Below are positions 17,978-28,486 of a DNA stretch of 64,000 nt, one piece after another; position 1 is the stretch's first letter; every line of letters starts with the position of its first letter. The notes below the pieces were generated by a model, which saw only the letters and a list, made by a program, of their open reading frames with translations, searched no databases and had not been told where the DNA came from. This stretch comes from Methylomonas methanica MC09 (GTDB taxonomy: Bacteria; Pseudomonadota; Gammaproteobacteria; Methylococcales; Methylomonadaceae): assembly GCF_000214665.1 (NCBI RefSeq), contig NC_015572.1:2790001-2854000 (forward strand). The letters run 5' to 3'. A program made the position numbers and the translations under genes.

Positions 17978-20536
17978 CTACACTACTAGATCGGCCTTCT
18001 CCTGAAAACTGGGGATTTGATTAAAATTCAGATAACGATAGGTATCGGCACTGGTTTCATCAATCGTCGCCGCATACTGCATGTATTCCTCAACCGTCGG
18101 AATTTTGCCCAATAACGAACACACCGCCGCCAATTCCGCCGAAGCCAGATACACATTGGCGCCGTTACCCAACCGGTTCGGGAAGTTGCGGGTCGAGGTG
18201 GAGACCACGGTCGAACCTTCCGCCACCCGCGCCTGATTGCCCATGCACAGCGAACAACCCGGCATTTCGGTGCGGGCGCCGACTTTACCGAAGGTGCCGT
18301 AGTAGCCCTCTTCCACCAACTGGCTTTGGTCCATCTTGGTGGGCGGCGCCACCCATAAACGGGTCGGCAGCGATGCCGCTTTTTCCAGCAGTTTGCCGGC
18401 CGCTCTGAAGTGGCCGACGTTGGTCATGCAGGAACCGATGAATACTTCGTCGATTTTGGTATTCGCCAACTCGGACAGCGGCTTGATGTCGTCCGGATCG
18501 TTCGGGCAGGCCAGCAGCGGTTCGGTGATCTGGTTCATGTCGATTTCAATGATTTCCGCGTATTCCGCATCGGCATCCGCCTCCATCAACACCGGATTTT
18601 CCAGCCAGTCCTGCATGGCTTTGATCCGGCGTTGTAGAGTACGCACATCGCCATAACCCTCGCTAATCATCCACTTCAACAAGGTGATATTGGAATTAAG
18701 GTATTCGGCGATAGGCGCCTGGTTCAATTTGATGGTACAACCGCCTGCAGAGCGTTCCGCCGAGGCGTCGGACAGTTCGAAAGCCTGCTCGACTTTCAAA
18801 TCCGGCAGCCCTTCGATTTCCAGAATCCGCCCGGAAAACACATTTTTCTTGCCTTGTTTGGCAACCGTCAGCAAACCGCGCTGAATCGCTGCGTAAGGAA
18901 TCGCATTTACAAGATCGCGCAAGGTAATGCCGGGCTGCATTTTACCGGTAAACCGCACCAGTACCGATTCGGGCATATCCAGCGGCATCACGCCGGTGGC
19001 GGCGGCGAACGCCACCAGCCCGGAACCGGCCGGAAAGGAAATACCGATCGGAAAGCGGGTGTGCGAGTCGCCGCCGGTGCCGACGGTGTCCGGCAGCAGC
19101 ATGCGGTTCAGCCAGGAATGAATAATGCCGTCGCCGGGACGCAGCGAGACGCCGCCGCGAGTCATGATGAAATCGGGCAAGGTATGCTGCATTTTCACGT
19201 CCACCGGCTTCGGATAAGCGGCGGTATGGCAGAAGGACTGCATCACCAAATCGGCGGAAAAGCCCAGGCAGGCCAAATCTTTCAGTTCGTCGCGGGTCAT
19301 CGGGCCGGTGGTGTCTTGCGAGCCGACCGTGGTCATGCGCGGCTCGCAATAACTGCCCGGACGCACACCCGGCAAACCGCAGGCCTTACCGACCATTTTT
19401 TGTGCCAGCGTATAACCTTTGCCGGAATCCGCCACCGCCGCCAATTGACGAAATACGGTCGAGGCCGGCAAATCCAGAGCCTTGCGGGCTCTGTCTGTCA
19501 AACCGCGGCCGATGATCAACGGAATCCGCCCGCCAGCGCGTACTTCGTCCAGAATGACTTCGGTTTTTAGCTGAAATTCGCACACCACCTCCTCAGTGCC
19601 GTGGCGCTTGACGACGCCGAGATAAGGATAAATATCGATCACATCGCCCATTTGCATGGTGCTGACATCGCATTCGATCGGCAAGGCGCCGGAATCTTCC
19701 ATGGTGTTGAAAAAGATAGGTGCGATCTTGCCGCCGATACAGACGCCGCCAGCGCGCTTATTGGGAATATAGGGAATGTCGTCGCCCATGAACCAAAGCA
19801 CCGAGTTGGTGGCGGATTTGCGCGATGAACCGGTGCCGACCACATCGCCGACATAAGCCACCGGAAAACCCTGGGCTTTCAAGTCGTTGATTTGTTGCTC
19901 GGCATTGGTGATGCCTTCCCGCGGCATTTTTAGCATCGCTTTGGCGTGGAGGGGAATATCCGGCCGCGACCAGGCATCCGGCGCCGGCGACAAGTCGTCG
20001 GTATTGGTTTCGCCGCTGACCTTGAATACCGTGACGGTCAACTTCTGCGGCACTTCCGGTTTGGCGGTAAACCATTCGGCGTCCGCCCAGGATTGCAGCA
20101 CTTGTTTGGCATAGGCGTTGCCGGCCTCGGCCTTTTCCTGCACGTCGTGAAAGGCATCGAAAATCAGCAGAATATGCGACAAAGCCTTGGCCGCGATCGG
20201 CGCCAACTCGCTGTGATCCAACAGTTCGACCAACGGGGCGATGTTGTAACCGCCCAGCATGGTACCCAACAATTCGGTGGCTTTTTCGGCGGAAACGATA
20301 GGCGATACCGCCCCGCCTTTGGCCACATCGGCCAGAAAAGCGGCCTTAACGTAAGCCGCCTCATCGACACCGGCAGGTATCCGATTAGTTAACAAATCCA
20401 GAATAAAGGCTTCTTCGCCCGGCGGCGGCTGTTTCAATAAATCCACTAACGCGGCAACCTGACCGGCATCCAGCGGTTTGGGAACGATGCCTTCGGCCGC
20501 CCTTTCGGCGACATGTTTACGGTATTCTTCTAACAT
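17978..20536 (-). CDS. acnB: Bifunctional aconitate hydratase 2 / 2-methylisocitrate dehydratase
   Basis: TCA-cycle aconitase of the AcnB class, 852 residues. It begins [21 protein letters not shown] with the HEAT-like domain, followed by the swivel domain and the catalytic domains. Cluster ligands are seen as [10 protein letters not shown] and [10 protein letters not shown] near the C-terminus; [15 protein letters not shown] and [21 protein letters not shown] are typical AcnB. CAGGAT 8 nt upstream fixes ATG 20536, although the frame is open a few codons further. It shares the strand with icd and a Uma2 gene upstream, so citrate-to-oxoglutarate enzymes are grouped. Confidence 0.96.
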   Translation of the reverse strand: MLEEYRKHVAERAAEGIVPKPLDAGQVAALVDLLKQPPPGEEAFILDLLTNRIPAGVDEAAYVKAAFLADVAKGGAVSPIVSAEKATELLGTMLGGYNIAPLVELLDHSELAPIAAKALSHILLIFDAFHDVQEKAEAGNAYAKQVLQSWADAEWFTAKPEVPQKLTVTVFKVSGETNTDDLSPAPDAWSRPDIPLHAKAMLKMPREGITNAEQQINDLKAQGFPVAYVGDVVGTGSSRKSATNSVLWFMGDDIPYIPNKRAGGVCIGGKIAPIFFNTMEDSGALPIECDVSTMQMGDVIDIYPYLGVVKRHGTEEVVCEFQLKTEVILDEVRAGGRIPLIIGRGLTDRARKALDLPASTVFRQLAAVADSGKGYTLAQKMVGKACGLPGVRPGSYCEPRMTTVGSQDTTGPMTRDELKDLACLGFSADLVMQSFCHTAAYPKPVDVKMQHTLPDFIMTRGGVSLRPGDGIIHSWLNRMLLPDTVGTGGDSHTRFPIGISFPAGSGLVAFAAATGVMPLDMPESVLVRFTGKMQPGITLRDLVNAIPYAAIQRGLLTVAKQGKKNVFSGRILEIEGLPDLKVEQAFELSDASAERSAGGCTIKLNQAPIAEYLNSNITLLKWMISEGYGDVRTLQRRIKAMQDWLENPVLMEADADAEYAEIIEIDMNQITEPLLACPNDPDDIKPLSELANTKIDEVFIGSCMTNVGHFRAAGKLLEKAASLPTRLWVAPPTKMDQSQLVEEGYYGTFGKVGARTEMPGCSLCMGNQARVAEGSTVVSTSTRNFPNRLGNGANVYLASAELAAVCSLLGKIPTVEEYMQYAATIDETSADTYRYLNFNQIPSFQEKADLVV

Positions 20537-20590
20537 AAGCTTGATCCTGAAAATAACGGCCACTCGAATCCGGCGGCCGGCAACGATAAT

Positions 20591-21205
20591 TTAAATTGGG
20601 TGGCTATCGCGCTGAAGCGATTGCTGTTCCAGCAAAAACGCCCGCATGTCCTCGTTTTCGACCCGTTCGTAAATCTCGGCCACGGTCAGCGTTATATCCA
20701 CCGATTGGAAGAATACCGCGTCACCGAGAAAATAGTGATTGGACACCCAGCCTTCGCTGCGGCGGCACACTTCCACATCGACGATGTCCTGCTCGATGAG
20801 CACATATTCCTGCAAACTGGGCAAGCTTTGATACAGGCGCCGTTTAAGGGTTTCGTCCATGCGTCGAGTAGATTTGGATAACACTTCAACCAGTAACGCC
20901 GGGGCTTCGCTGTAATATTCGTGCGGCTGGCTGTCTTCACACACGACCATGGCATCGGGATAAAAAAAGTGATTGCCCACTTTGACTTTCAGATCAGAGC
21001 CAAACGCTTCGCAGGGTTTTCCGCGTAATTGGTTGCGGAATTCAGCCGAGATGTTCAACGCAATCCGCTCGTGATTACGACTGGCGCCCGACATCGCATA
21101 CACGGTACCCTCGACGTACTCATGCTTGATGTCGCTCAGCAGCTCACCCGCCAAATAGTCATCGATACTAATCCAGTTGTCCTGAAACGTCTGCTGCAGA
21201 CTCAT
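20591..21205 (-). CDS. Uma2 family (DUF820) PD-(D/E)XK endonuclease-fold protein
   Basis: A 204-residue protein with the Uma2 layout: an N-terminal YLAGELLSDIKHEYVEGTVYAMSGAS segment, a helix SRNHERIALNI, the strand FGSDLKVKV, the acidic YPDAMVVCEDS and EVLSKSTRRMDETLKRRLYQSLPSLQEYVLI. E, D, E and K residues are in the positions expected for a restriction-endonuclease-like core. The family is abundant in cyanobacteria and some methanotrophs; its biological role is unknown. It sits between icd and acnB on the same strand (42 nt and 54 nt gaps) and may simply be a passenger. Confidence 0.88.
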   Translation of the reverse strand: MSLQQTFQDNWISIDDYLAGELLSDIKHEYVEGTVYAMSGASRNHERIALNISAEFRNQLRGKPCEAFGSDLKVKVGNHFFYPDAMVVCEDSQPHEYYSEAPALLVEVLSKSTRRMDETLKRRLYQSLPSLQEYVLIEQDIVDVEVCRRSEGWVSNHYFLGDAVFFQSVDITLTVAEIYERVENEDMRAFLLEQQSLQRDSHPI

Positions 21206-21247
21206 ACTGGCCTCCGATATTTGATAATCCCACTACGCTATAAACCG

Positions 21248-22258
21248 CTACGCCATGGCATCCACGATAGCCTGCCCCATTTCCTTAGTGCCGCACGTGC
21301 TGTTCGGGTTAAGGTCCGGCGTGACGTATTTGCCTTCGTTAACCACTTTTTCGATCGCGTGCAGCATGCGCATGCCGGCATCATGTTCGCCCAAATGGGT
21401 CAGCATCATTACGCCGGCCATCATAACCGCCGTCGGATTGGCGATATTTTTACCGGCAATATCCGGGGCGCTACCGTGCACTGCTTCAAACAACGCTGCG
21501 TCGGTACCGATATTAGCGCCGGGGATAAGACCCAAACCGCCGACCAGACCGGCAGTCAGATCGGACAGAATATCGCCGAACATATTGGTGGTGACCACCA
21601 CGTCGAATTGCTCGGGTTTCATCACCATGTGCATGCAGGCGGCGTCGATGATTTTTTCGTCGAACTCAATCTGCGGATATTTTTTGGCCACTTCCCGTGC
21701 GGTGTTTAAAAACAAACCTTGGGTGAACTTCAGAATGTTGGCTTTATGGCAGACCGTGACCTTTTGACGGTCGTTATCCAGTGCGTACTTAAAGGCGTAT
21801 TCGACGATACGCTCGGAGCTATCCCTGGTGACTACGGCCAGACTTTCGGCAATGTCTTTTTGAGGCGTCAGGTAGTGTTCCAAACCTACATACAAACCCT
21901 GGGTATTTTCGCGCACCACCACAATATCGACGTCGTCGTAACGGGTTTTGACACCGGGCCAGCTCTTGGCAGGGCGGACGTTGGCGTATAGATCGTACTT
22001 TTTGCGCAATTCGACGTTGATGCTTCTGAAACCCTCGCCCACCATGGTGGTCAGCGGCCCTTTAAAAGCCACGCGGGTTTCATCGATTGATTGCATGGTG
22101 GCATCCGGCAAGGGGGTGCCGGTTTTTTCATACGCTGACATGCCGGCTTCGGCTTCCTGCCAGTTTATTTTCGCGCCGGATGCGTCGATGACCGCTACGG
22201 CGGCATCCATAATCGAAGGACCAATACCATCACCTTTAATCAACGTGACGTTATGCAT
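21248..22258 (-). CDS. icd: NAD-dependent isocitrate dehydrogenase (beta-decarboxylating dehydrogenase family)
   Basis: Oxidatively decarboxylates isocitrate to 2-oxoglutarate. It has 336 residues, the short homodimeric form close to IMDH/HICDH. Motifs are GDGIGPSIMDAAV, the Arg-rich substrate site NVRPAKSWPG, VVRENTQGLYVG, catalytic Tyr/Lys region and VTTNMFGDILSDLTAGLVGGLG, then VHGSAPDIAGKNIANPTA. The short length and the sequence argue for the NAD form rather than E. coli Icd. A homologous 3-isopropylmalate or homoisocitrate substrate cannot be excluded from sequence alone, but linkage to acnB supports isocitrate. Confidence 0.88.
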   Translation of the reverse strand: MHNVTLIKGDGIGPSIMDAAVAVIDASGAKINWQEAEAGMSAYEKTGTPLPDATMQSIDETRVAFKGPLTTMVGEGFRSINVELRKKYDLYANVRPAKSWPGVKTRYDDVDIVVVRENTQGLYVGLEHYLTPQKDIAESLAVVTRDSSERIVEYAFKYALDNDRQKVTVCHKANILKFTQGLFLNTAREVAKKYPQIEFDEKIIDAACMHMVMKPEQFDVVVTTNMFGDILSDLTAGLVGGLGLIPGANIGTDAALFEAVHGSAPDIAGKNIANPTAVMMAGVMMLTHLGEHDAGMRMLHAIEKVVNEGKYVTPDLNPNSTCGTKEMGQAIVDAMA

Positions 22259-22554
22259 TCACTCTCTCCTGGGTGTTTTTAAAAGCTAAATGATAACAGT
22301 TTCCCGGCCGCCCGGCAGCCGAGTGCTAAGACTGCCGTTAAGTCAATGACAAAAAAGTTATCAACCAATATTTTCTTACAGCAATTTTAATACCATAAAA
22401 AACGCTCTCATCGCGGGCTATTAGGCGAATATATTCGGCACATGTGGAAATTTTGCACCAAGCTAGCCAGCGAAAGGTCTTAAATGGTGCGTAGTTAGCC
22501 GTAAGCTAATATTGTTAGCTACAATGACCGGCAAATCCAACAAGACAAGTCCAA

Positions 22555-23469
22555 ATGATCACAGTCGATAAACTGATTTTTGAATACCCTGGACTCAGGG
22601 CGCTGGACGATGTGTCGTTCCGCATTAACCAAGGTAGCATCACGGCCCTGGTTGGCCCTAACGGGGCCGGAAAAACCACCTTGCTGCGCTGCATGGCGGC
22701 ATTGGATAGACCTGTCAGCGGTACCATTGCCATTGGGGATATCGACGTGTTGGAGCAACCGCGCGAATGCCACCGGGTTATCGGTTATTTGTCGGACTTT
22801 TTCGGCCTTTACCAACGGCTGACGGTCCGGCAATGCTTGCATTTCGTGGCGCGCGCGCAAGGTATTGCCGACAGCGAGTGCCCGGCGGCAATTCACGCGG
22901 TTTGTCGCCGTCTGCATATCGAAGACCGGCTGGAGATGCGGCCGGGCGAACTGTCACGCGGCTTGCGGCAACGGGTGGCGATAGCGCAAGCCATTATTCA
23001 TAAGCCCAGTCTGGTGCTATTGGACGAGCCGGCCTCCGGCCTGGATCCTGAGGCCCGCCATGAGTTGGCCGAGCTGTTTCTGGACCTGCAACGCCAGGGC
23101 ATGACGCTACTGGTCTCGTCCCACATACTGGCCGAGCTGGAGGCCTATTGCACCGACATGCTGGTACTGCGAAAAGGCCGCTTGGTCGAGCAAGTCGCCG
23201 TAAAACAAACCCAACAGCATCAGTCGTTTAAATTATTACTGGCCCAAGCGGTGCCGAATTTGGCGGACATATTGACCCGATTGCCGGAAATCGAACTATT
23301 GAAAGCCGAACACGATCGCGTGGCAGTGATCCAGCTATCGGCCGACACCCAAGAACAACACGCGGTGTTAAAAGCGTTGCTGGAATTGAATCTGCCGGTA
23401 TGCGAGTTCGCCCCGGCCACCCGTAATTTGCAAGACGCCTATCTACAGACCATCAGGCAGCGCCCATGA
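22555..23469 (+). CDS. ABC transporter ATP-binding protein (ABC-2/export type)
   Basis: A 304-residue ATPase with Walker A GPNGAGKT at residues 34-41, the signature ELSRGLRQRVAIAQAI, Walker B LVLLDEPASGLD and switch His in LLVSSHI, then a roughly 90-residue C-terminal extension seen in drug or lipid exporters. The next gene is a large membrane protein that overlaps its end by 4 nt. Together they make an exporter of unknown substrate. Transcription is divergent from icd across about 300 nt. Confidence 0.9.
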   Translation: MITVDKLIFEYPGLRALDDVSFRINQGSITALVGPNGAGKTTLLRCMAALDRPVSGTIAIGDIDVLEQPRECHRVIGYLSDFFGLYQRLTVRQCLHFVARAQGIADSECPAAIHAVCRRLHIEDRLEMRPGELSRGLRQRVAIAQAIIHKPSLVLLDEPASGLDPEARHELAELFLDLQRQGMTLLVSSHILAELEAYCTDMLVLRKGRLVEQVAVKQTQQHQSFKLLLAQAVPNLADILTRLPEIELLKAEHDRVAVIQLSADTQEQHAVLKALLELNLPVCEFAPATRNLQDAYLQTIRQRP

Positions 23470-24758
23470 ATTTGAATCCGGAATTTCAACGCCAGCTATA
23501 CCTGGAATGTTCGCAAGCCCGTTTAATCGGCATCCCGTTGGTATTGGGCATTATGTTTACGTTTAGCTATTTTATCGACGGCTATAGTCTGAGCACCGTC
23601 ACGGCAAAGGCGGCCTTGACTCTGTTCATGTTGATTACCCTGTTATGGGGGGCGCGGCAAGCGGTCGATAGTATCGTTGAGGAATATCGCGACCGTACCT
23701 GGGATACTCAACGCCTGTCGGCGCTTGGCCCCTGGGAGATGGCATGGGGTAAATTATTCGGTTCCACATTAATGGTCTGGTACGCCGGCGTGCTGTGTCT
23801 GGTGGTGTACGGTTTGGCCATCGATGATTACGCCGCGCTGCCCAGGCTGATTTTTTACGGCATTTGCGCGGCGCTGCTGGTGCAAAGCGGCAGCTTATTA
23901 TTGGGATTGCTTGCGGTGCGCCGCGGACAAACCAAAAGCGGCTCAATTTTCCTGCTTGCCGTTATCGGCTTTTTATCAATCGCGCCCTGGCTGTCCGACC
24001 TGTCGAATGTAACGGCGTATGCTTTACCGGATTCGACTACGCATTGGTACGACATGCGTTTCAGCAGTAGCGATTTTCATCAAATCAGTTTGTTACTGGC
24101 GCTATTTTGGTGCGGCGTGGGCAATTACCGCTTAATGACATTGGAGTTGGGCCTGCGTACGACACCGTCGGTATGGTTGGGATTCAGTGTATTTTTGATG
24201 ATCTATGTCGGCGGCTTCATGCCTAGTTCGGCTTATTCGTTTTGGCTGGCGGCATTCGCGGTGTGCGGTGCCTTGACCTATGTGGGCGTGCTGGTCGAAT
24301 CCAACGACGCCATGCGCATCAAACGCCTGTTGACTTACTTTGCCGAGCGCAACTGGCGTAGAGGCAGTGAAGAGATGCCGATCTGGTGGCTGTCTTTCCT
24401 GTTATTGCTGCCGGCCGCGCTGGTGTTGAGTTTATCCGATCACCCGCTACGTGAATTCAGTTTGCGCTTTCATTTTTATCCGCTGGCGATTGTGTTGATT
24501 TTATTGCGCGATTGCGGCATTTATATTTATTTCTGTTATGGCAAAAATCCGCAACGTGCATTAAGCCTGACCTTACTGACCGGCGTGCTACTGTACGGCA
24601 TCGTACCGGGTATTTTTAATACCATAGGCCTCAACGGACTGGCGGCGCTTTTCTTTCCCTTGTGGGCGGATTCGGCGAGTGGCGCCCTACTCTGCGCTCT
24701 GTTGCAAACCGGATGGATCATGAGTTTGTTGTATCAACGCTGGAAGGCCAACACTTGA
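23466..24758 (+). CDS. ABC transporter membrane subunit
   Basis: A 430-residue integral membrane protein with about ten to twelve hydrophobic helices and no recognisable soluble domain. It contains VDSIVEEYRDRTWDTQRLSALGPWEMAWGKLFGS, the pattern of ABC-2 permeases in which a cytoplasmic loop with conserved E, R, D and the 'spa-ys' phrase precedes a helix. It starts inside the end of the ATPase gene. Substrate unknown. Confidence 0.8.
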   Translation: MNLNPEFQRQLYLECSQARLIGIPLVLGIMFTFSYFIDGYSLSTVTAKAALTLFMLITLLWGARQAVDSIVEEYRDRTWDTQRLSALGPWEMAWGKLFGSTLMVWYAGVLCLVVYGLAIDDYAALPRLIFYGICAALLVQSGSLLLGLLAVRRGQTKSGSIFLLAVIGFLSIAPWLSDLSNVTAYALPDSTTHWYDMRFSSSDFHQISLLLALFWCGVGNYRLMTLELGLRTTPSVWLGFSVFLMIYVGGFMPSSAYSFWLAAFAVCGALTYVGVLVESNDAMRIKRLLTYFAERNWRRGSEEMPIWWLSFLLLLPAALVLSLSDHPLREFSLRFHFYPLAIVLILLRDCGIYIYFCYGKNPQRALSLTLLTGVLLYGIVPGIFNTIGLNGLAALFFPLWADSASGALLCALLQTGWIMSLLYQRWKANT

Positions 24759-24771
24759 ATTTACCGGCAAG

Positions 24772-25641
24772 ATGAAAACTGTTTATAAAAAATCCGTTAT
24801 CAATGAAGGCCAAAGACTGGCGCCTTGGCGGGAAAAGCTGAATGAAGTGATTTTTGGTTCTGAAACCGTTGCCGGGCGCAATTTCGATTTATTGCTTATC
24901 GTGTTCATCATATTAAGCACGCTGGTTGTCATTATCGATAGCGTGGAAAGAGTTCATGCCCAACACGCCGAACTTCTCGGTATATTGGAATGGGTGTTTA
25001 CGCTGCTGTTCAGCCTGGAATACTTTCTACGCTTACTGTGTGTGCGGCACCCCTGGCTGTATATGCGCAGCTTTTACGGGATAGTCGATTTACTATCCAT
25101 CCTGCCCAGTTATATCAGTCTGTTTTTACCCGGCGTGCGCTACACTACGGTCGTGCGCATATTACGTTTGCTGCGTATTTTCCGGATACTAAAGCTGTCG
25201 GTTTATCTTAACGAAGCTAATATGCTTAAAACCGCGTTGTACAACTCGCGTTGGAAAATCATGGTGTTCCTTTATACGGTTTTAACCTTGGTGGTCATTT
25301 GCGGAGCGCTGATGTACGTTATAGAGGGCAAGGAAGCCGGGTTCACCTCCATCCCCATCAGTATGTATTGGGCCATAGTGACATTAACGACGGTCGGTTA
25401 CGGCGACATAGCCCCCATTACCACTGCGGGCCAAATCGCCGCATCCATGATCATGATCATGGGCTATGGCATTATTGCGGTACCTACCGGAATTTACGGC
25501 GCGGAATTGATCAAAACCGTCAATCAAGCCAACCTTTCGAATGATGCCTGCCCTGATTGCGGCGCCATCGGCCACGACATAGATGCCAGTTATTGTAAAT
25601 ATTGCGGACACAATCTTAACGATATGCCGTCGCATCACTGA
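24772..25641 (+). CDS. Voltage-gated-type potassium channel with C-terminal zinc ribbon
   Basis: A 289-residue six-helix ion channel. The S4-like helix is rich in spaced arginines (TTVVRILRLLRIFRILKLSVYL), the pore has the potassium filter TLTTVGYGDIAP, and the S6 helix is IMIMGYGIIAVPTGIYGAEL. After a short linker it ends in CPDCG...YCKYCG, four cysteines making a zinc ribbon at about residues 258-280. It starts 13 nt after the ABC permease. It likely controls membrane potential or potassium flux; a regulatory role of the zinc ribbon is inference. Confidence 0.9.
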   Translation: MKTVYKKSVINEGQRLAPWREKLNEVIFGSETVAGRNFDLLLIVFIILSTLVVIIDSVERVHAQHAELLGILEWVFTLLFSLEYFLRLLCVRHPWLYMRSFYGIVDLLSILPSYISLFLPGVRYTTVVRILRLLRIFRILKLSVYLNEANMLKTALYNSRWKIMVFLYTVLTLVVICGALMYVIEGKEAGFTSIPISMYWAIVTLTTVGYGDIAPITTAGQIAASMIMIMGYGIIAVPTGIYGAELIKTVNQANLSNDACPDCGAIGHDIDASYCKYCGHNLNDMPSHH

Positions 25642-25856
25642 ACCACCATCGTCAGGCATACTCCAAACAACACAACGCTCAAACAATACCGCCATGTGTC
25701 GATACATAAATAGTCGAAACTATCCGTCGTTTTACTGTTTTTGCTCAATCAGCCAAAAATTGTTGTATAAAGGCAAGGTTATTCTGGCTGCGACCCATTA
25801 AATTTGCGTTTCACCTTCAAGTATCAGAGTGCACCGTGTCTATTCGATCGAACTAT

Positions 25857-27611
25857 ATGAACACTACTGGCTTAAAAAAACTGTCAATCAATGTTGGCCT
25901 TATGCTGCCGGCAGTATTGATTTTATTCTTTTCGGCCCAGCCCAATTCCGCCGCCCAGGAAACACAGCGTCCTGTTGATGCTGGCTCCGCCATCACGACG
26001 CTGATTGCCGGCAAACAGAATCCGTTGCTGACCGAGCCTGATTTTTCCAATCATGCGGAATCGTTGAGCGATCTTTATCAAGCAAACAACAATCAACTGT
26101 TGTGGCTGGGTGAAAACCGTTCCGAAACCAATATCGATCAGGCGCTGACAATACTGGGCAATGCGGACCAGGATGGTTTGGATCCCAAAGATTATGATGC
26201 GGATGTGTTAAAGGTCCAGTTACAAATGGCTTTATCGATTCCGCAAACAGCGGTTCACGAGCTTGCCGAATTCGATACCGCGCTTTCCATCGCCTTGCTG
26301 CGATTCACCAACGATCTGCATCATGGCCGTGTAAATCCCCAAAAGCTTAGCTACCCGACGCCCTTTGGTAGAAAAGCCGCGATTGATGTCGCCGGCTTGA
26401 TTAAACAAGCCGTCGATAATCAAGGATTATTGCAACTGCCGCAACAATTACAACCCAAATTCAAACAATACGAGCAACTTAAACGCGTGCTGGCGGCTTA
26501 TCGGAAAGCACCGGCGGATAAGGATTATCGGCCGCTGATTTTTCAAAAATCATTACGCCCGGGCGATACCTACCCTCAACTGGCGGAACTGCGTCAACGC
26601 TTGACTGCTCTTGGCGCTTTGCCTGAACAAGAACAAGAACAAGATCGGATCCCTTCGGCTGAAAAAACCTATAACCATGAGCTGCAGGAAGGCGTAAAAA
26701 ATTTTCAACGCGAAACCGGCCTTAAAGCGGATGCCATCATAGGACCGGAAACCGCCGCCAGACTCAATCAATCCCTGGCACAAAAGATCATGCAGATCGA
26801 ACTGGCCATGGAGAGACTGCGCTGGCTGCCCGACGACATTGCGGGGCCGATGATTATTGTCAATATCCCCGCATTTCAGCTATGGGCCTTCAATTCGCCC
26901 GAAGACACGGATATATTGAACATGAAAGTCATCGTCGGCAAGGCATTAAAAAACCAGGCGCCGGTGTTATTTGAAGAAATGAAATACTTGGAATTCATGC
27001 CGTATTGGAATATTCCGAAAAGTATTATGGATAAGGAAATCCTGCCGAAGTTGTACAACGACTTTGGCTATCTGCAAAGCCAGGATATTGAATTGGTGCA
27101 ACGTTATGCATCCGAAAACGCCGGCTCTTGGGACAGCATTTTCGATGATATCCGCCGCGGACGAGTGCGAGCCAGACAAAGACCGGGCAAAAAAAATCCG
27201 CTGGGCAAGGTAAAATTCATCTTCCCCAACAAAGAAGATGTCTATTTGCACGACACGTCGACACCCAGCCTATTCAGCCGCAGCCGGCGCGACTTCAGTC
27301 ACGGCTGCGTCAGAGTCGCCGAAGCGGAAAAACTGGCGGAATTCGTGCTGAACAATCAACCCGAATCACGTTGGGATGTAACAGCCATCCAACAAGCAAT
27401 GTCCGGTTCCAAAACCCGCCGCGTTACCTTGAAAAAACCGATTCCGGTATTGTTTTTCTATAGCACAACGTTTGTAGACCACAATAACCAAATCCATTTT
27501 TATCGGGATATTTACGAACAGGATGCGGCGTTGGAAAAAGCGCTGGGAAAAATGTCGGGCGGGACTGGAAACAGCAGTTTATTAACAGCTAAAACATCCG
27601 CGCCCGGTTAA
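25857..27611 (+). CDS. L,D-transpeptidase, YcbB/LdtD family
   Basis: Periplasmic enzyme that forms 3-3 cross-links in peptidoglycan. A signal peptide (LKKLSINVGLMLPAVLILFF, ending near NSAAQ) is followed by a scaffold domain, a peptidoglycan-binding repeat (VKNFQRETGLKADAIIGPETAARLN) and a YkuD catalytic domain with SHGCVRV, catalytic Cys484. It contains WNIPKSIMDKEILPKL, the substrate-cap region of YcbB. The frame also opens at GTG 25836, but the signal peptide fits ATG 25857. It is convergent with a YcbK-like gene, the same partner found beside ycbB in E. coli. Confidence 0.92.
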   Translation: MNTTGLKKLSINVGLMLPAVLILFFSAQPNSAAQETQRPVDAGSAITTLIAGKQNPLLTEPDFSNHAESLSDLYQANNNQLLWLGENRSETNIDQALTILGNADQDGLDPKDYDADVLKVQLQMALSIPQTAVHELAEFDTALSIALLRFTNDLHHGRVNPQKLSYPTPFGRKAAIDVAGLIKQAVDNQGLLQLPQQLQPKFKQYEQLKRVLAAYRKAPADKDYRPLIFQKSLRPGDTYPQLAELRQRLTALGALPEQEQEQDRIPSAEKTYNHELQEGVKNFQRETGLKADAIIGPETAARLNQSLAQKIMQIELAMERLRWLPDDIAGPMIIVNIPAFQLWAFNSPEDTDILNMKVIVGKALKNQAPVLFEEMKYLEFMPYWNIPKSIMDKEILPKLYNDFGYLQSQDIELVQRYASENAGSWDSIFDDIRRGRVRARQRPGKKNPLGKVKFIFPNKEDVYLHDTSTPSLFSRSRRDFSHGCVRVAEAEKLAEFVLNNQPESRWDVTAIQQAMSGSKTRRVTLKKPIPVLFFYSTTFVDHNNQIHFYRDIYEQDAALEKALGKMSGGTGNSSLLTAKTSAPG

Positions 27612-27637
27612 GCCCGCCGATACGGCCAGAAACGCCG

Positions 27638-28228
27638 TTACCAGGTTCTGAATTTTCCGGTATCGAGATGTACAAAACCGGATTTTGGATAATAGCCTAC
27701 TCCGCCGCGATGCATTGAAATAGCAGCATTCCGTAAATGTTTCGTGTCGCAGCCGTCCAATCGGATATCAATGGCCCTGCCCTGCATATGCAGGCTGTTA
27801 TTGGCCACGCCCGACTTATGATGACGCAAATTGGCATTGGTAAACGGCGACCTATAACCGCAGATGATTTCAAAGGGACGATGGGTACCCAACATTAGTT
27901 TCAAATCATGCAATTGATCCAGTAAATTCGGATCGATACGATGCACGTCTCCACTACGATAATCACGCAATAAATAATCGATCTCGCTCAAAGCCGAACT
28001 GATATAGCGGCCTTTTTCAAAATAGGTCAACTTCAGTTTGTCGCCGGTGTTGATGTTCTCCAGCGCCAGTGACTTATGACTTGGAAAGTGTGCTTTCGCG
28101 GCCTGAGCAATAACAGGGGATCCTAGGGTCAATAGAGATCCGCAAGCCAAATGGCGAATAAATCGACGCCTTGACAGCACAATATCGCTATTGTCGCCGG
28201 TTCGATTTTCTAGGATTCGTTGCAACAT
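27638..28228 (-). CDS. YcbK/DUF882 family peptidase M15-like protein, Tat-exported
   Basis: A 196-residue protein with a twin-arginine signal (SRRRFIRHL at 19-27, then a hydrophobic stretch ending SPVIAQAAKA). The mature part is the DUF882 fold: EIICGYRSPFTNANLR, the zinc His-Asp pair in LHMQGRAIDIRL and a final GFVHLD. Such proteins resemble VanY/MepA-type D,D- or L,D-peptidases of peptidoglycan. The frame opens upstream only at TTG; ATG 28228 is preferred. Its convergent neighbour is the L,D-transpeptidase. Confidence 0.88.
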   Translation of the reverse strand: MLQRILENRTGDNSDIVLSRRRFIRHLACGSLLTLGSPVIAQAAKAHFPSHKSLALENINTGDKLKLTYFEKGRYISSALSEIDYLLRDYRSGDVHRIDPNLLDQLHDLKLMLGTHRPFEIICGYRSPFTNANLRHHKSGVANNSLHMQGRAIDIRLDGCDTKHLRNAAISMHRGGVGYYPKSGFVHLDTGKFRTW

Positions 28229-28486
28229 AATGTAAAGTAAGCTGAGACTTAAGTTGAGCTGGCGGAAATTCGCGGCAAAACTGCCGCCAAGCTTGCGAAA
28301 AAACAATTTTTTGCCGCTAAGTTAAGATATCACAAGTTTGACGTTAAAATCTTCCCGACCGTGCAAGCCGCAGCTTTTTGACACATCCAAAAAACTATGT
28401 ATTGCTTCCCTCACCTCAAAAAAATATAATCGCGGCTTTTTTTTAATCCAGATCACTTTTTTAACTTACTATAAAGCCTTAACAAC

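Noticed and set aside
22259..22554. Operator-like GCTAA-TATTG-TTAGC palindrome upstream of the ABC exporter
   Set aside because: Five-base arms in an AT-rich stretch are easily found by chance; not enough to call an operator.
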